Shown one piece after another: positions 1 to 11,503 of a DNA stretch of 64,000 nucleotides. The stretch is taken from positions 2,665,001-2,729,000 of the forward strand of contig RCTD01000004.1 of assembly GCA_014898415.1 (NCBI GenBank), written 5' to 3'. This DNA is from Stromatinia cepivora (Eukaryota > Ascomycota > Leotiomycetes > Helotiales > Sclerotiniaceae). The first letter of the stretch is position 1. The number at the start of each line of letters is the position of its first letter. A program made the position numbers and the translations under genes. Below the pieces are notes generated by a model that was given only the letters and a program-made list of their open reading frames with translations, made no database searches and was not told where the DNA came from.

Positions 1-5
1 CGATC

Positions 6-700
6 TCAAATTCTTTGATACGGATCTAATAGATAGATTTGTATCCAATGAGAGATATTTCCATATTGTATATATTTATTTTGCTTACGCAAAAGAGTTC
101 TTTCAGAAGGGGAAAACTCGGGCGCTCGTATATGGGGTAGAATCAAGGTATAATTGGGTTTGTCCAATTGAGTATTAAAAGGGCTAAGAGTATTAATGAT
201 ATTAAGGTTGCTAATATCCATTGAATTGTAGTTCCGAAAGTGGGATAAATTCTGTAATATATATAGGGCTCTAGACTTATTAAAATGGAATGATACAGGG
301 AATCCATTTGCTGTACAAGCAGCTAATTGTTGCATAACCTAAACAAAATCAGAATAAAAACAGGGAAAAGAAAATTGTTGAGAAAAACGATTTCTAAAAA
401 TAATATTGAGTTTATTGCGAAAGGTTGAGATCTTATTCGAATCAAATCAATTCTAACCTTTGGCTTTGTAAAAAGTTCTTTCGAATTTTGTAATATAAGT
501 ATATAAAGAATCGGTTCCTTGTTTGAGAATGAATAGCTTATCTTCGGCTTCTTGAACTTTATTCGGATTGTTGTAAACGCGTGTGAGTTGATCTAGGATT
601 GTCGTTCGAGAATCAGGGAGCGTAGGAACGAGATTTCATCCCGCTAACGAGTCATTTCGCCACGAAATTCTGTAATCGCGAGGTTTATCAAATCGTAATC
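6..700 (-). pseudogene. Ty3/gypsy-type Gag remnant of the gag-only element
   Basis: The minus-strand frame 335-6 (109 codons) and the sequence just upstream encode the C-terminal half of a fungal Ty3/gypsy Gag. Recognisable stretches are NNPNKVQEAEDKLF, a FERTLYK-like segment and QQLAACTANGFPVSFHF. The same stretches occur at 47.9-48.4 kb with more stops. Gag would assemble the virus-like particle in the cytoplasm. No protease, reverse transcriptase or integrase follows it in the complete copy, so the element would depend on the pol of another gypsy. There is a deletion upstream of NNPNKV and several stops, so the gene is dead. Assignment to Gag rests on resemblance to the capsid region of fungal gypsy Gags. 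Confidence 0.68.
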
Positions 701-870
701 TATAACTTAAAAATTAAGGGTAAGAAAAAAGATAACACCTTCGAATAATATCAAAAAGATCCATATACAAACGAAAGAGCAAAAGCGATGTACCTAAACA
801 GAAGCAAACGGAGTATATATGAACATATACAAATGTTATTCCATTTCTTATCTGGAAAAGCTTTTAATAA

Positions 871-1020
871 TATAACGAACCCAACAAGCATTTAAAGATC
901 AACCTTAGAATTAAAAGCTACAAAGCTAAAAAAAATATACTACAAAGCTATATATATGATCGGCTCGAAGCTTAGTATTATACTAGCCCGATCGGACGCG
1001 ATCACGTGTATCTCGTGACA
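871..1020 (-). repeat. LTR (150 bp) of the gag-only element, copy 1
   Basis: This aligns along its full 150 bp with 47195-47344 and 48724-48873. It reads TGTCAC... on the minus strand and ends ...GTTATA. It contains a CACGTGATC motif near its start. Confidence 0.88.
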
Positions 1021-1101
1021 TAAATATGGATTTGCCAAATTTTGTATAAAATCTATATCTAAAAACTCTTTCTTTAATAATAAACTCCAATCCCTTCCAG
1101 C

Positions 1102-1858
1102 TTACTTCAAATCATATAGATTTTGTAGAATTTGTAGTATATATCCCTTTTCGATTTTAATACCTTGAAATGATTTAAAATAGATCTTTTTCTTTAAATA
1201 TAATTCAATAAAGATATTTTTGATATCGAAATATAAGTATTCCAAATTTTCCTTTATAATAATAATTAAGAATAATCTAAATATATCTAGTTTCATTATT
1301 GATACAAACATTTCGTTATAATCTTTTTCTAATATTTAATTGAATCTTCAAGTTACTAATCTTACTTTGAATTATTTTATCTTATTATCCTTAATTTTAA
1401 TTATAAATATCTATTTCATCGAAACTAAATTACTTTTTTTTTAGGGAGTATATATTCTTCCTAAGTATCATTTTGAATCAAAAATATGATTTCCTTTTGA
1501 ATAATTTCCTTTCATTTTTCAGAGTATTCTCGATCCGATATTGCTTTCTTATAAATTCTTGATATTTTGATTCTCAGAATTTCTTTGATTAGATATATTA
1601 TACCTTTTATATTATTTATATTTATCAATGAAATTATAAAATCTAAAATGATCTTATCTTTGATATAAGGATCTATCTTATAAATAATTGGGATTATAAT
1701 CATAATATATTTTATACTTTTTTGAATTTTGGCCTATATAAATATCATAATCAATATCTTTATAATCTTACTTTCTTATTCTTTTTCAGGATTTTGTTTT
1801 ATATCTTTTTTTTGTTTTTATATTAGATATCTTAGAGGTTCGTTTTCAAGATTTATTG
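1102..1858 (-). pseudogene. Reverse transcriptase fragment of copia A
   Basis: The frame at 1311-1102 has the start of a copia reverse transcriptase: an FRLFLIIIIKENLEY segment, then FDIKNIFIELYLKKKIY (family form xDVKNAFxxxxLxExIY), a QGIKIEKG segment and LQNLYDLK (family form KSLYGLK). A second open piece at 1703-1512 lies on the N-terminal side. Many Ala and Pro positions of the family read Ile or Leu here, as expected after C->T and G->A change. The gene is cut at both ends by the mariner element and by the gag-only element. Confidence 0.8.
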
Positions 1859-1860
1859 TA

Positions 1861-3239
1861 CAGTAACCGTGCACTTATATTACCCCAAAACCTTAAAAAC
1901 GCGTAAATTTCGCGAATTGAATTTCAACTCTCTTTATTATTTATTCATCAATAATATCACAATGTATTCCTAGAATCTTGAATATTAAAAGGAAGCTAGC
2001 TTTTAAATATCTTACTCTATATTTATATAGCAAAATTATTGATAAAATTTCCAATGGCTCTAGTCTTTATTGTATCGTAATTGATCTCAATCTCGAAACG
2101 CGAATCATTCGTTATACTTTACAATAAAATATATTATGCAATGAAGGAATAAATCTACCTTGTATTTCTCGAATTAGATCTTATACAGAAAGAGAAGAAT
2201 ATATATTAATTCGATACATTCGATTATATCCAAAATCAATTTATATACAAATAAAAACAATTGTAGGCTTTAAATGTAGTACCTTTACTATTAAGAAGAT
2301 TTTGAAGGCCTATGGAATTATCAATTGGAAATATAAAAAGCGGCCGGAACTTACTCAGGTATATGTATTTAAGCGGTTTGCATGGTGTCTAGTATATAGA
2401 GGGTTGATAATGGAGGAATAGGGATTAGTTGTATAGAGCGATGAATGCTTTGTAAAATGGGGGCAGAGTAAAAGAGGAGAATGGTATTTCCATATTCCCG
2501 TTCAGAAATGGGAACCTAGAATGGTTCAAATATATGGTACGAATAAGAATATAAAGGTTATAGTTTGAAAAGGCTTTTGGGATTTTGGAAGAAGTAATCT
2601 ATATATAATGGATAGAGATTTTGAAAGTAAGAAATATAAATATAATGTTAATTCATATTTCGAAGTCCTCGATACTGAAGTAAGCCCTGTTTTTGAAAGA
2701 TTGAATCCAGAATATGAATTTATACAAAATAATATTTCTATTTATCGTATTTATAAAATATAGGATTAATTTCAAAAGAAAGGGATTCCAATATTGAAGG
2801 ATTGATCTCTTTATTCTTTTAATCTCAATCCTATTGAATATATTTGGTAGACTTTAAAAGTGAGATTATATGAAATATTTTTTGATATTGTAATCGACAA
2901 AAACGAATCGGAATATGCTAGATAGAGGTTAGAAAATTGTTTACAAATAGTTTGGGATATATTAGATCAAGAATTATTCGATAAATTAGGAGTGAATGTG
3001 TTTGATAGAATTGATGCCTGTATTGCGGTAGGGGGCTGATATACAAAATATTGATTAATTGTAAAGCGATAAGGATTTGAATTTTTTTTGGGGAATAATA
3101 TAGATATAGAACTTCAATATATTCAAATTTTAGATTATAATAATTAATGGTTGATTTTATAATTAAGTTGAAAGGTAGATATTGAATATATAAAAAAACT
3201 GAAATTAGGTTGTGGGGTAATATAAGTTGACTAGTACTG
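1861..3239 (+). mobile_element. Tc1/mariner element with terminal inverted repeats
   Basis: 1,379 bp, flanked by TA at 1859-1860 and at 3240-3241. The inverted ends CAGTA....ACTTATATTACCCC match over about 33 bp with a few mismatches: 1861-1893 against the complement of 3207-3239. It encodes one transposase on the plus strand. It lies inside copia A between the integrase and reverse transcriptase domains. Size, TA duplication and transposase type all fit Tc1/mariner. Confidence 0.93.
2060..3045 (+). pseudogene. Tc1/mariner transposase (DDE_3 type), decayed
   Basis: The plus-strand frame retains an N-terminal helix-turn-helix-like part, then a VV(W->stop)SDECFVKWG segment carrying the first catalytic Asp. 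A YGTNKNIKVIV stretch, a YIMDRDFESKK block, a QNNISIY segment (family QDNAxxH with the second Asp) and a FNLNPIEYIW segment (family DLNPIEHIW, third acidic residue) follow. The family WGCFW reads stop-KGFW. Several in-frame stops occur, nearly all at expected Trp, Gln or Arg codons. The enzyme would cut and paste the element at TA sites in the nucleus. Length of about 330 codons is normal. Inactive here; no second copy lies in the window. Confidence 0.88.
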
Positions 3240-3241
3240 TA

Positions 3242-4700
3242 TTCTTTTGTTCGATTTCAAATAATTATAGATTTATTTCGTTTTTTGATTTTATTAAAAT
3301 AAGCTTATTAATAAAATTTAAGACAATCTTAAATTTTGCTCCCAGTACAGATTCAGAGTTTGCAAAGATTGATTCTTAGATTAGAACCTTTGGAATAATG
3401 GATTCGATATCTGAAGTATCCTTGGAAGAAGATTTTCGATTTGTCTTTTAGATATTGCTATCTTTATCTTTATTATATATTGGTATTAATGTATTGTCAC
3501 GGGAAATGATTACTATATCAACCCAATTAACCATTCGTCAAGAGTGGCGTCACTTTTGGTGTGACATGTATCTAATTTATCTGGTTTCAATTTGATAATT
3601 GAGGTGTTTAATACAATTATTGAATTCGGTATAATATCTGCTAAAGAGAATGCTTAAAACAAAGGTGATACAAATATCGCGTTTGATATTGAGAATAAAG
3701 AAAATGCCTTGTTTATTATTGGTTTATTATGAGATCTTCGATTTGACTTTATATTCTTTATTCCTTATAGACCTGATTCATAATTTCTTAATTTAAAATC
3801 CAAATCTCCTCCTCGATAAGATTCATCTATGATTATTTTGCTTGATCGAAATATATAATCTAATTTTGGAGAATACACTTTGATATATTTATTCGTAACC
3901 TTTGAGTATTCTAAAAATATATTGATTTTCGAAGTGTTCTACAATTTATTATATCTTTACCTTTTTGGAATAATTTTGGGATTGATATAAGTATAACATT
4001 TGTTCCCTCAGACTTTATATATCTTTATATTTAGTATTATATCTATAAAAGTTTCTATAAAAAATTGATCTATTTTATTTATATCAGAATCAATATTAAT
4101 ATAATTCCTAATATAAATATCATACTTTATAATTTTGTTTCAAAATTCTAATAATAATCCAGTTTTTTTTAGTATTACTTTTATATTTGTTTCTATAATT
4201 CTTATATTCTATTTTGCAAATTTGTTTTGATATAAAGAGACAATTGTTGTAATTTCGGATTATATATCTAATGATTATTTATAAATAGTTTATAAAAGTT
4301 CCAGTATATTATTAGTTTTGATTGTAATGATTTTTTCTTTAGTAACTAATTCCATCTCTTTTTTTTAAGTTTTCAATATTTGAATTGTATTGTTTTTTTG
4401 TTTAAATAGTACAATTCAATTTACTTTTGTATAATTATTGATAATCAATATAAAATAATGATTCCCTCGAATCGATTTTGAGAATGATTCTGTAATATCG
4501 AAATGTATAAGTTTGAATCTCTTTGATTTATACGGATTCAATTGTTTCGGAATACGATTGATCATTTTGATGAGTATATATACTTTGTAGATATCTAATT
4601 CAATTGGGATCTTTATTGATTTAGCTATATTAGATACCTTGTATAGATTCTTGATCTTGTTTAAACCTAAATAATTAAATCTTCGATATTATAATAGATA
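3242..4700 (-). pseudogene. Integrase of copia A, heavily decayed
   Basis: Between the pre-integrase region (4689-5069) and the mariner insertion, the minus strand encodes a broken copia integrase. Pieces that can be followed include a conserved stretch around 4240-4350 and a segment near 4140-4180 (GLLLEFxNKII) matching the family GLPLxFWxEA. No frame stays open for more than about 25 codons. The corresponding part of copy 2 is cut at 58230. Confidence 0.65.
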
Positions 4701-5100
4701 TCTCTTTTTCTCCTTGAATATTAATTCGTTATTGATATCTTTAATACTATCAATTATCTTTGAAGAAAAGTCTTTTTCCTGATTATTTTGATATATACTC
4801 GAACAAAAAACTATATCCTTATATCCTTTGATTATATATAAAACCATATATATTCCATTTTGTATTTTAATACAAATAACTTTCTTATTGTCTTTCTTAA
4901 AATATATATAATAAAAGTTGAATTCCCTTTGCAACCCTATTTCGCAGATCCTCTTTCCTAACAATAAATTTATTCCTAGCCCTAATATATATAACATATT
5001 TGAAAATAACATCTTAGAACCATCTTCGCATACTATATCCACTAAACCCCAATAACGACAATACATCATTCCCCCACCAACCTTTATCTTTTGTTTAATA
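4689..5100 (-). pseudogene. Protease C-terminus and GAG-pre-integrase domain of copia A
   Basis: The 126-codon open frame at 5069-4689 contains WGLVDIVCEDGSKM, LYILGLGINLL and GKRICEIGLQ. This is the characteristic end of the copia aspartic protease (family LxNVLYVPxLxxNLLS). An IKIQNGIYMV segment of the GAG-pre-integrase domain follows. The protease catalytic site lies just upstream and is better kept in copy 2. Longest intact piece of this element. Confidence 0.85.
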
Positions 5101-6000
5101 ATAAAATATATTAATCTAAATAATAAAGATTGATCAAATATATATAAAGAAGTATTTATATCAATATATTATTTATTAAAGGAAACTTTATTAATGATTT
5201 CCTTTATTAAATTACAATCTTCCTTTATTATATCCTTAATATCGAAGTTTGATTCAAAGATATTATTAATAAAATATATTTAATCTTTTTTGTTGAAATA
5301 AATCTTCTTTAGATTTGATAATCCCTTTCTCTTTTAATAACAAAGATAATTACAAAGAAATTTACTGGTTTATATTAAATACAAATAATCTTATATATAA
5401 TAATCTTCCTTTTGATATAGATCACAAATATTATTTGGGATCTCGAAATTTAATTTTTGATATTGAAAAGTATACTTAAATCCTTTCACAACTTGTATTC
5501 ATTCTGATTCATCCTTAAAACAAAATTCCTTAGTTTACAAAAATTTGATCTTATCATCGATACTAAGATTGATTTGAATATCTAATATATCCATTACTTC
5601 TTAATAATTGATTGAAAAATTATATATTAAAATCAAAAACAAAATAGTATTTTAATATACTGATCAATAGCTTTCATCTATAATCCCTAATTTCCTTCTA
5701 TACTTTTTCAATTTGTCTCAAACTTCGATAATGGTTATATTAAAATAAATATCGAATTGAAATTTGAAGTTCTGGATCATCGTTATATATATATTGATTA
5801 TAATTATATTAATTCTAATATATTTTGATTTAAAGTATCTCCAAAGTATATATATTATAGAATATTCATTGATAAAAGCTTTATCATTGTTATTAAATGT
5901 TATACAAATATATAATAATATATTCGCTTTATCCTTTAAGTATTCCGATTTCAATTCGATATTGTAATATATACAACCATTGATCTTATAAGCAAATACT
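5100..6000 (-). pseudogene. Gag of copia A, decayed
   Basis: The minus-strand frame at 5954-5718 and its neighbourhood encode KSEYLKDKANILLYICI, a DKAFINEYSIIYILWRYFKSKY segment and IQNFKFQF, the copia Gag (retrotran_gag) layout. The plus-strand copy at 56480-57050 carries the same segments with different stops. The 67-codon plus-strand frame in the same place is an antisense shadow. Confidence 0.72.
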
Positions 6001-6714
6001 ATATTGAATTCTGTAATCTATATATATTTGTTTAATATTTAATCAATTATATAAAACCATTCTTTCCCTTTCAATTATATTTTTATTTGTTTGAACCATT
6101 ATTTATAATTGTTTTAATCGAACTTCGAAAAATTATTTGATTTCGATATTATAAAAGTTTTTTATCGTTTAATAAATATCAAAGATAATCTTCAGGTTTT
6201 TAAACGATCTTAAAAAATATACTATAAATAAATTCAGGATAATAAAGAAATATAAAAAATAAAACAATAAAAAAATTCGTAAAATTATATTGTAATATAT
6301 TTTCTTGTAATTATACGAATTTGCTTTTCGCTTTTGTTATAATTCTGTATCAGTATTATACAGACTACTCTCCATTCTAGCCTGTAATATTGTAAATTAT
6401 AAACTATATTATCATATTTCAACTCTACTTCGATAATACTATATGAAAATTCTGATTTCCATTTTGTTTCACCTTTATTAGCTATACTAATCCTTTCTCG
6501 ATTTGCTTTACTTTCTAATCACTATTGTACAACCGGATCTCATAATCTATTAACTTTTGATACAGGAAATAATAGTATTATTGATTATATAGATTGAACT
6601 AAGGATCTATTATTCTAATAAAAGTAGAATTGAGATTATTCCCAAATATAGTCTTATGCACCATTGTGATCACGTGACCTCAATTCTAATCCTATGATGG
6701 CCTCATTTCCAACA
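6001..6714 (-). repeat. 5' LTR and leader of copia A (3' limit unresolved)
   Basis: Begins at 6714 with TGTTGG on the minus strand and matches 55755-56480 throughout. It contains the palindrome GTCACGTGATCAC at 6668-6680 in an otherwise AT-rich stretch. The motif TTTTAAGATCGTTTAAAAA (6195-6215) is shared with other families. No protein similarity seen. Confidence 0.7.
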
Positions 6715-6782
6715 ATACATTCATTATAAATGAACAAATCAACATCGATTTTCCAAAATGCAATATTTCCAATTGAATTATA

Positions 6783-7141
6783 TTAATATTTCAGATATTC
6801 CTTACTCTTTATAAAATCATTATTCTCTTGAAACCATAATAAAGCATTTCTTATTAACTCCGATATTGATTCAAATACTATTTCGTTGTTAATTAACACA
6901 TTAGCTATCCAATATGGTATCGATTGTTTATAATTAGTTCCTACCAGTGATCCTTCAGAATCGTATAAAAACAAATTATACCCCTTTCGTTGAAAAAGGC
7001 CTATAACATTTCGTAAAAATTCTATCTCTACTTTCGAAAGAAAGAAAATTGCGATTATTATTATAGTACTTTTCAATTTATTTTGTAATATAGATAGCAT
7101 TTCATTGATACTATTTATATTTTCCATATAATCTAATTATC
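6783..7141 (-). pseudogene. Gypsy F pol linker between RNase H and integrase
   Basis: A clean 114-codon frame (7127-6783) continues directly from the RNase H remnant. It contains a long amphipathic stretch, YDSEGSLVGTNYKQSIP and LWFQENNDFIKSKEY. The frame carries on to SIGNIAFWKIDVD before copia A interrupts it, which is where gypsy polyproteins enter the integrase zinc-binding domain. The DPSEGS-like region recurs at 51220-51430. It is not a separate gene; the ATG at its start is fortuitous. Confidence 0.65.
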
Positions 7142-7520
7142 TCAACAAACCGTCAATAGAATTTAATTTGCTTAATCTATATATAATTGTAAAATCGTAA
7201 ATGATCAGGATTTTGGCTTATCATATTTGTTTACTATTGAGTTCTTTTTTCTCTATAAAGTATTAAAGATTGTTATAATCTATCTTGATCACAATAATAT
7301 ATCGATTATTTATAATATAATACTACCATTGAACAAAAGCCATATAAATAACCAAAAGTTTCTGATCATAAATGAAATACCTTTGTTCTATTGAATTAAG
7401 CTTTCGCGAATAGAAAGTAATAAAATACCATCGAGAAATAATAGGGTCGTTCATATTATCAAAAAACAACTAAAAAAATATATATTTTAATGCAAACCCA
7501 GAAATATCGATTTCGATTAG
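7142..7520 (-). pseudogene. RNase H domain of gypsy F
   Basis: The minus-strand frame reads FYSRKLNSIEQRYFIYDQKLLVIYMAF, then a DYNNLQYF-like stretch and YRLSKLNSIDGL. These match the gypsy RNase H signatures (YSRKLxxAExxYxxxxxELLAI, TDHxNLxYF, YRPGxxNxxADxLSR). Stops fall mostly at Gln and Trp positions. It would degrade RNA in RNA-DNA hybrids during reverse transcription. Confidence 0.85.
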
Positions 7521-7539
7521 GATTCAGAGCGTTAAATCA

Positions 7540-8340
7540 AAATATCGGAGTATCGATATTATAATAAAGATTTCTTTTAAATTATCAAAGGCATTTTGAA
7601 TCTCTTTTATCCATTTGAATTCCAACATAGCTTTTCCCTTTTTGATACTTTATAACAGATTTATTAAATTATAAGCGATTCGTAAATAGATTACAATAAA
7701 TCATCGATAGAAGTTTATAAAACCTAAGAAGACTTGAACTTCACAAAAGAATATTAGTATAAACCATTCGATGATGATTTGAATTCTACTTGATTCTATA
7801 ATAATACCCTTCTCTGATACAATAAAATCCAGGAATTCTATTTTGTATATATAAAATATATATTTCTTTAATTTAGCATAAAGTTTATATTCAAATAACC
7901 TGACGAGGATTCTATAGATATTAATAATATAGATTTCCCTATCTTTAAAATAAATAAGAATATCATTAAAATATATAATACAAATATTATTTGTAAAACC
8001 GGCGAATACTTAATTGATATATATTTGAAAGATAATAAGGGCATTAATCAAATCGAAAGATATAATTAAATATTCGAACTATCTATAACGAATATAGAAC
8101 ACCATCTTCCATTCATTGTCTTCCTATATATATATTCAATGATATATATTTTTAAGATCGAATTTTGTAAAGAAAACCTTTTGCCTTAAACGATCCAACG
8201 ATTCACTAATTAAAGATAAAAAAATACAATTCTTTTTCATAATCTTATTAAGATCACAATAATCGATATATAACTGATAACCACCTCCTTTCTTTGGAAT
8301 AAATATAATTAAAACTCCAACAAAATTAATCAAATAACAA
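7540..8340 (-). pseudogene. Reverse transcriptase of gypsy F
   Basis: The open part at 8333-8136 reads IIFIPKKGGGYQLYIDYCDLNKI, SLISESLDRLRQKVFFTKFDLKNIYH. This is the gypsy RT N-terminal block (PVLFVPKKDGGxRLxVDYRxLN, PLPLIxExLDRLxxAxxFTKLDLxxAYH). Downstream blocks including the catalytic YxDD area lie at about 7900-8000 and are broken. Typical chromovirus-like layout; inactive. Confidence 0.92.
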
Positions 8341-8779
8341 ATCTAATCTTTCTTTTAATATTCTTCGAAATATTCTTATAGAATTATTAATTCTTCTTTC
8401 GAAAAAATATATATTGATCCTTAAAGAAAGATTGATCCAGATTCGAAATCAATATAGTATTCCATTGAATAATAATCGGATAATATACTATTTTCATCTT
8501 CTAAAAAAGCTTCCTTGTATTCCTTATATTCAAAAGATATTTACAAAGATAATAATATAAGAATATTCTTAGAGTTTGACAATACTCTGACAATTGATTG
8601 GGTTTCAGATAATAGTATACAGATTTTGACCCTGATCTTTATTTCTTTGTATAATTCTTTGACCATTACCATTTCGAGATCTTATAATATAAACCTAAAG
8701 CAAAACAAAATCGATTGCCAATCGATATCCAGATTTACCATTTGAAACCAAAATAGCCCTAGAATAGTATCGATCCCTA

Positions 8780-9020
8780 ATAGATCCAAAATGATAATAA
8801 TGAATTGATAAGCATACATCCTTTTTTCTTTATATTCATTTATTATTTCGATAACAAACCGATAATTATCATAAAAAAATATACTAGTCTCATTAACTGA
8901 TACTAATAAAATACCTTTGCCAAAATTAAGGGTTTAATCCTATTCAATACATTTGTTTTGTTGAATAATATTAACTTGCACTCCGGAATCGATAAAACAG
9001 TATATCTTCATCGAAATATT
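8780..9020 (-). pseudogene. Retropepsin-like protease of gypsy F
   Basis: The minus-strand translation gives CFIDSGVQVNIIQQNKCIE followed by a FGKGILLVSVNETSIF segment, the gypsy protease active site (DSGAxxNII). The Asp of DSG is kept. It lies between the Gag C-terminus (9459-9022) and the reverse transcriptase. Confidence 0.82.
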
Positions 9021-9021
9021 A

Positions 9022-10388
9022 TCAACCTTGAAGTTTGCTTTGATAATTAAAATAATACATCCCTTTTATTGAAGATCTAAAATCATCGGAATAATTAAAG
9101 TTATTATTAAATCGCAATGTTTTCTTAATTGTTATCTTATAAAGGATATATAGAATAAGTATAAACAAAATAATTGTCCTTATACTATCGACAAATATAT
9201 AGATTGGTATATCCTTTCGAATAATAACCCAATTATTGGTAACAAAAGTACTACAATTCCTGTTCTCGATAACTTTCCTTCGAAATTCCTTTATCTTTCT
9301 TTTCCATAAAAAAAGATTTGGAATGTTGAAGCTGTAATTGTATACTGCTAATCGATAATGAATTATTCTACTTCTAAGATTATCTGTTTTGAGAAAGATT
9401 GAAAAGATAATTGGATTATATAAAGAGATTACCCTGTTTTCGATTACAAAATATATCAAAGGAATCCATTGTACAATATATTTTATCTATATTCTTTAAA
9501 TAGCATACTTACTTGATCAATTCATTTCTGCTTTTTGATTATTAAAGTGATTCCGAAATTCTTCTTATAATATAAGGAAATAGGTTTACTAAAAGATATT
9601 CTTTCCGAATATTCTTTGCTTCCGATTCAATCTCCTTCTTTAAACTATCAAGATATATTATAAAGCTATTTACACTTTATATAAATTGTTATTTGGCATA
9701 GATTATTTATTGTATAGCCAAACACTAACGATTGTCTTTATTTAATATCATATTATATATATATTCCTTGAACTCTTTCCACAATATATTAGAATCCATC
9801 GTCCCATTTTCATATCGACGCCAAACCACAAAAGATTATTTTTGAAAGTATTGAATAACATAATCTATTTTCTTTTGATCTATCAAAAAGTAATATCTAT
9901 CATCATTCCGAAACATAAATTCAACTTGAAAAAAGAAATCTTTTGCTTCTATAATAATGGAATCCTTATAAAATAAGAGTTTTTGAAGTTTCGAAAGTCT
10001 TCCTTGAAAAACTGGAATAAAATTAAATACCGCCTCCCTATCATTAACAACCGCTACCAACAAACTAATTGTCCTTTCTCATATAAAACAAACAAAAATC
10101 TTCTCGATCTGTTATTGATTTTTTAATCTGAAGATTTCGAACTCTTTTTGTATATTTTCGAATCTTTGTATTAATTCTATTTCAAACTACATAATAAATT
10201 GATGATTTGATATCGATATCTCATCTTCATTATCGCTTTGAATTCTCGATACATTTTCCCCTCGAATTTAAAAAGCATTTGAATTGATCGACAAATCTAA
10301 AATACTTCTTATTCCCATTATAATTATTCGAAAGGATATCGACAATGATTAATTGATAAATTGCTCCTAAAAATAGAATGAAAAGAAT
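9022..10388 (-). pseudogene. Gag of gypsy F, decayed
   Basis: Two open pieces remain. The one at 10063-9836 contains a QGRLSKLQKLLF stretch and FFFQVEFMFRNDDRYYF, resembling the gypsy capsid start (FxGdxxkLxxFLxQvxxYF). The 145-codon piece at 9459-9022 covers the C-terminal part before the protease. No zinc knuckle survives that I can see. The sequence between is interrupted by stops. Confidence 0.7.
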
Positions 10389-10679
10389 TATCAGAATCAC
10401 AAATGATAAAAAATCAATTAGTTCTAAAACAATTATAAAACTTTTCATTATTCTTTTCTAATTAAAAGAATATCTTTTTTTTAAATCCAATAAAAAACAA
10501 TATCAGAATAATAACAAATTATTGATTATATATTAGAATTTAATAAATATAAAGATTTTATAAAGTTTTCTAATCAATCGATAGTAAATCATTAGTGATA
10601 CATTGGTTTTTAACAATGAAGCTGTTTCCTTATAGAGATTCCTAGTTTTACTAATAACATTCTTTCAACAACCGTAATA
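10389..10679 (-). repeat. LTR of gypsy F (291 bp)
   Basis: Aligns end to end with 41560-41849 (290 bp). On the minus strand it starts TATTACGG (TGTTAC in the other copy) and ends ...GATTCTGATA (CTGACA in the other). The 72-codon frame at 10448-10230 is largely LTR and leader and is not a gene. Confidence 0.83.
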
Positions 10680-11198
10680 TCAAAATAACAAATGAATTAA
10701 TCAAATTGATTAAATCGTTCATTGAATAAATCAATATTGATTTGTATTCTTCTTGATTTGGAGAACTTTTGAAAGGAAAAAGTTTCAATAGAAAAGGGGA
10801 AAAGATTGAATTATAGTATAATAATAATAGATAATTAATATAATTAATTCTGAAATCGATAAAATTAATCGATTAAATTGATCAAATTGATCAAATTGAT
10901 CGAAATTGATAGAGATAATATTATATTTCGTTTTTACTATATTTAAGTTTCCTTTTTAAATAATTTCTGAAATGATAACAAATATAAATTTTTAAATATA
11001 TTGTCTTTATATTATTTAGATAATAATAGTTTATCTATTATATAGAATTCGAGCTTTATATATATACAATTAAATTTCTTTGACTTTGTATAGGTTTTCA
11101 ATTTTTTTATAATTATATATATATATATACCGATATGAAATTATAATATTTAATTTATTGAATTAAAGAATACTTTTCTTTCCTTTGATTTTATAAAT
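10680..11198 (-). repeat. Fragment of the gypsy H 3' non-coding region
   Basis: From about 10690 it matches 27930-28455, the non-coding stretch between the gypsy H 3' LTR and chromodomain. It contains a short tandem of the 9-base unit ATTGATCAA around 10875-10905. No reading frame. The match stops exactly where the copia C LTR begins; in the 28 kb copy the sequence simply continues, giving the empty site. Confidence 0.75.
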
Positions 11199-11503
11199 TG
11201 TCGGAATATGAATCACGTGTATAGTAAGGATGGTAAGGATGGTAAGGATGGTAAGGATGGTAAGGATGGTAAGGATGGTAAGGATGGTAAGGATGGTAAG
11301 GATGGTAAGAATGGTAAGGATGATAAGGATGGTAAGGATCACATATTCACTAGTACTCGTATTAGTGCCTCGGCACGCACCATTATATAACTTTTTACCT
11401 TCTATAAATTCTAGTTTTTTAGGTAAATCAAAATGTATCAATTATCAAGAGTATTTTATATTCATTGATAAGTTTTATTTTTTTATATATAGTTGTTCTG
11501 ATA
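11199..11503 (+). repeat. Copia C 5' LTR with expanded minisatellite (305 bp)
   Basis: Starts TGTCGGAATATGAATCACGTG and ends AGTTGTTCTGATA. It is 60-100 bp longer than the other LTRs of the family (207-243 bp), and the whole excess is the 9-bp repeat array. A CACGTG hexamer lies just before the array. Confidence 0.9.
11224..11339 (+). repeat. 9-bp minisatellite GGTAAGGAT, about 13 units
   Basis: A nearly perfect head-to-tail array with only a few variant units near its right end (GGTAAGAAT, GATAAGGAT). Because 9 is a multiple of 3, it creates apparent open frames on both strands (GKD repeats, VRM repeats, LTI repeats), none of which is a gene. The other LTR C copies carry about 2, 4, 5 and 5-6 units at the same place. 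Confidence 0.95.

Larger units (their letters stand above)
1..1020 (-). mobile_element. Gag-only LTR retrotransposon, copy 1 (cut by window start)
   Basis: This is the left-hand, inverted copy of the element at 47195-48873. Read on the minus strand it starts with an LTR (TGTCACGAGATACACG..., 1020 down to 871) and continues through the same internal sequence, but lacks roughly 250 bp of the N-terminal gag region present in the other copy. It is truncated by the window edge before its 3' LTR. The internal reading frame is much less mutated here (109 codons open at 6-335) than at 48.1 kb. It interrupts the reverse transcriptase of copia A, so it is younger than that element. High confidence that it is the same family; its second TSD lies outside the window. 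Confidence 0.88.
1021..6714 (-). mobile_element. Ty1/copia element A, copy 1 (interrupted, 3' end missing)
   Basis: A minus-strand copia element whose 5' LTR begins at 6714 (TGTTGGAAATGAGG on the minus strand). Gag, protease/pre-integrase, integrase and reverse transcriptase remnants follow in the order usual for Ty1/copia as coordinates fall to about 1100. It is inserted in the pol of gypsy F between RNase H and integrase. A Tc1/mariner element (1861-3239) splits it, and the gag-only element replaces everything below 1020. A second copy on the plus strand at 55755-58230 confirms the 5' half. The LTR 3' end could not be fixed because no second LTR of this family lies in the window. Confidence 0.88.
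6715..10679 (-). mobile_element. Ty3/gypsy element F, 5' half (split by copia A)
   Basis: A minus-strand gypsy element with its 5' LTR at 10389-10679 and recognisable gag, protease, reverse transcriptase, RNase H and the linker to integrase in that order down to 6783. Copia A sits at the start of its integrase, and the rest lies beyond the window. Fragments of the same family are at 51061-51427 with 53636-53765, and a solo LTR is at 41560-41849. Confidence 0.9.

Noticed and set aside
11208..11390. Collagen-like GKD repeat protein, and antisense VRM and LTI repeat frames
   Set aside because: All are translations of the 9-bp minisatellite inside the copia C LTR. A period of 9 keeps every frame open; there is no gene context.
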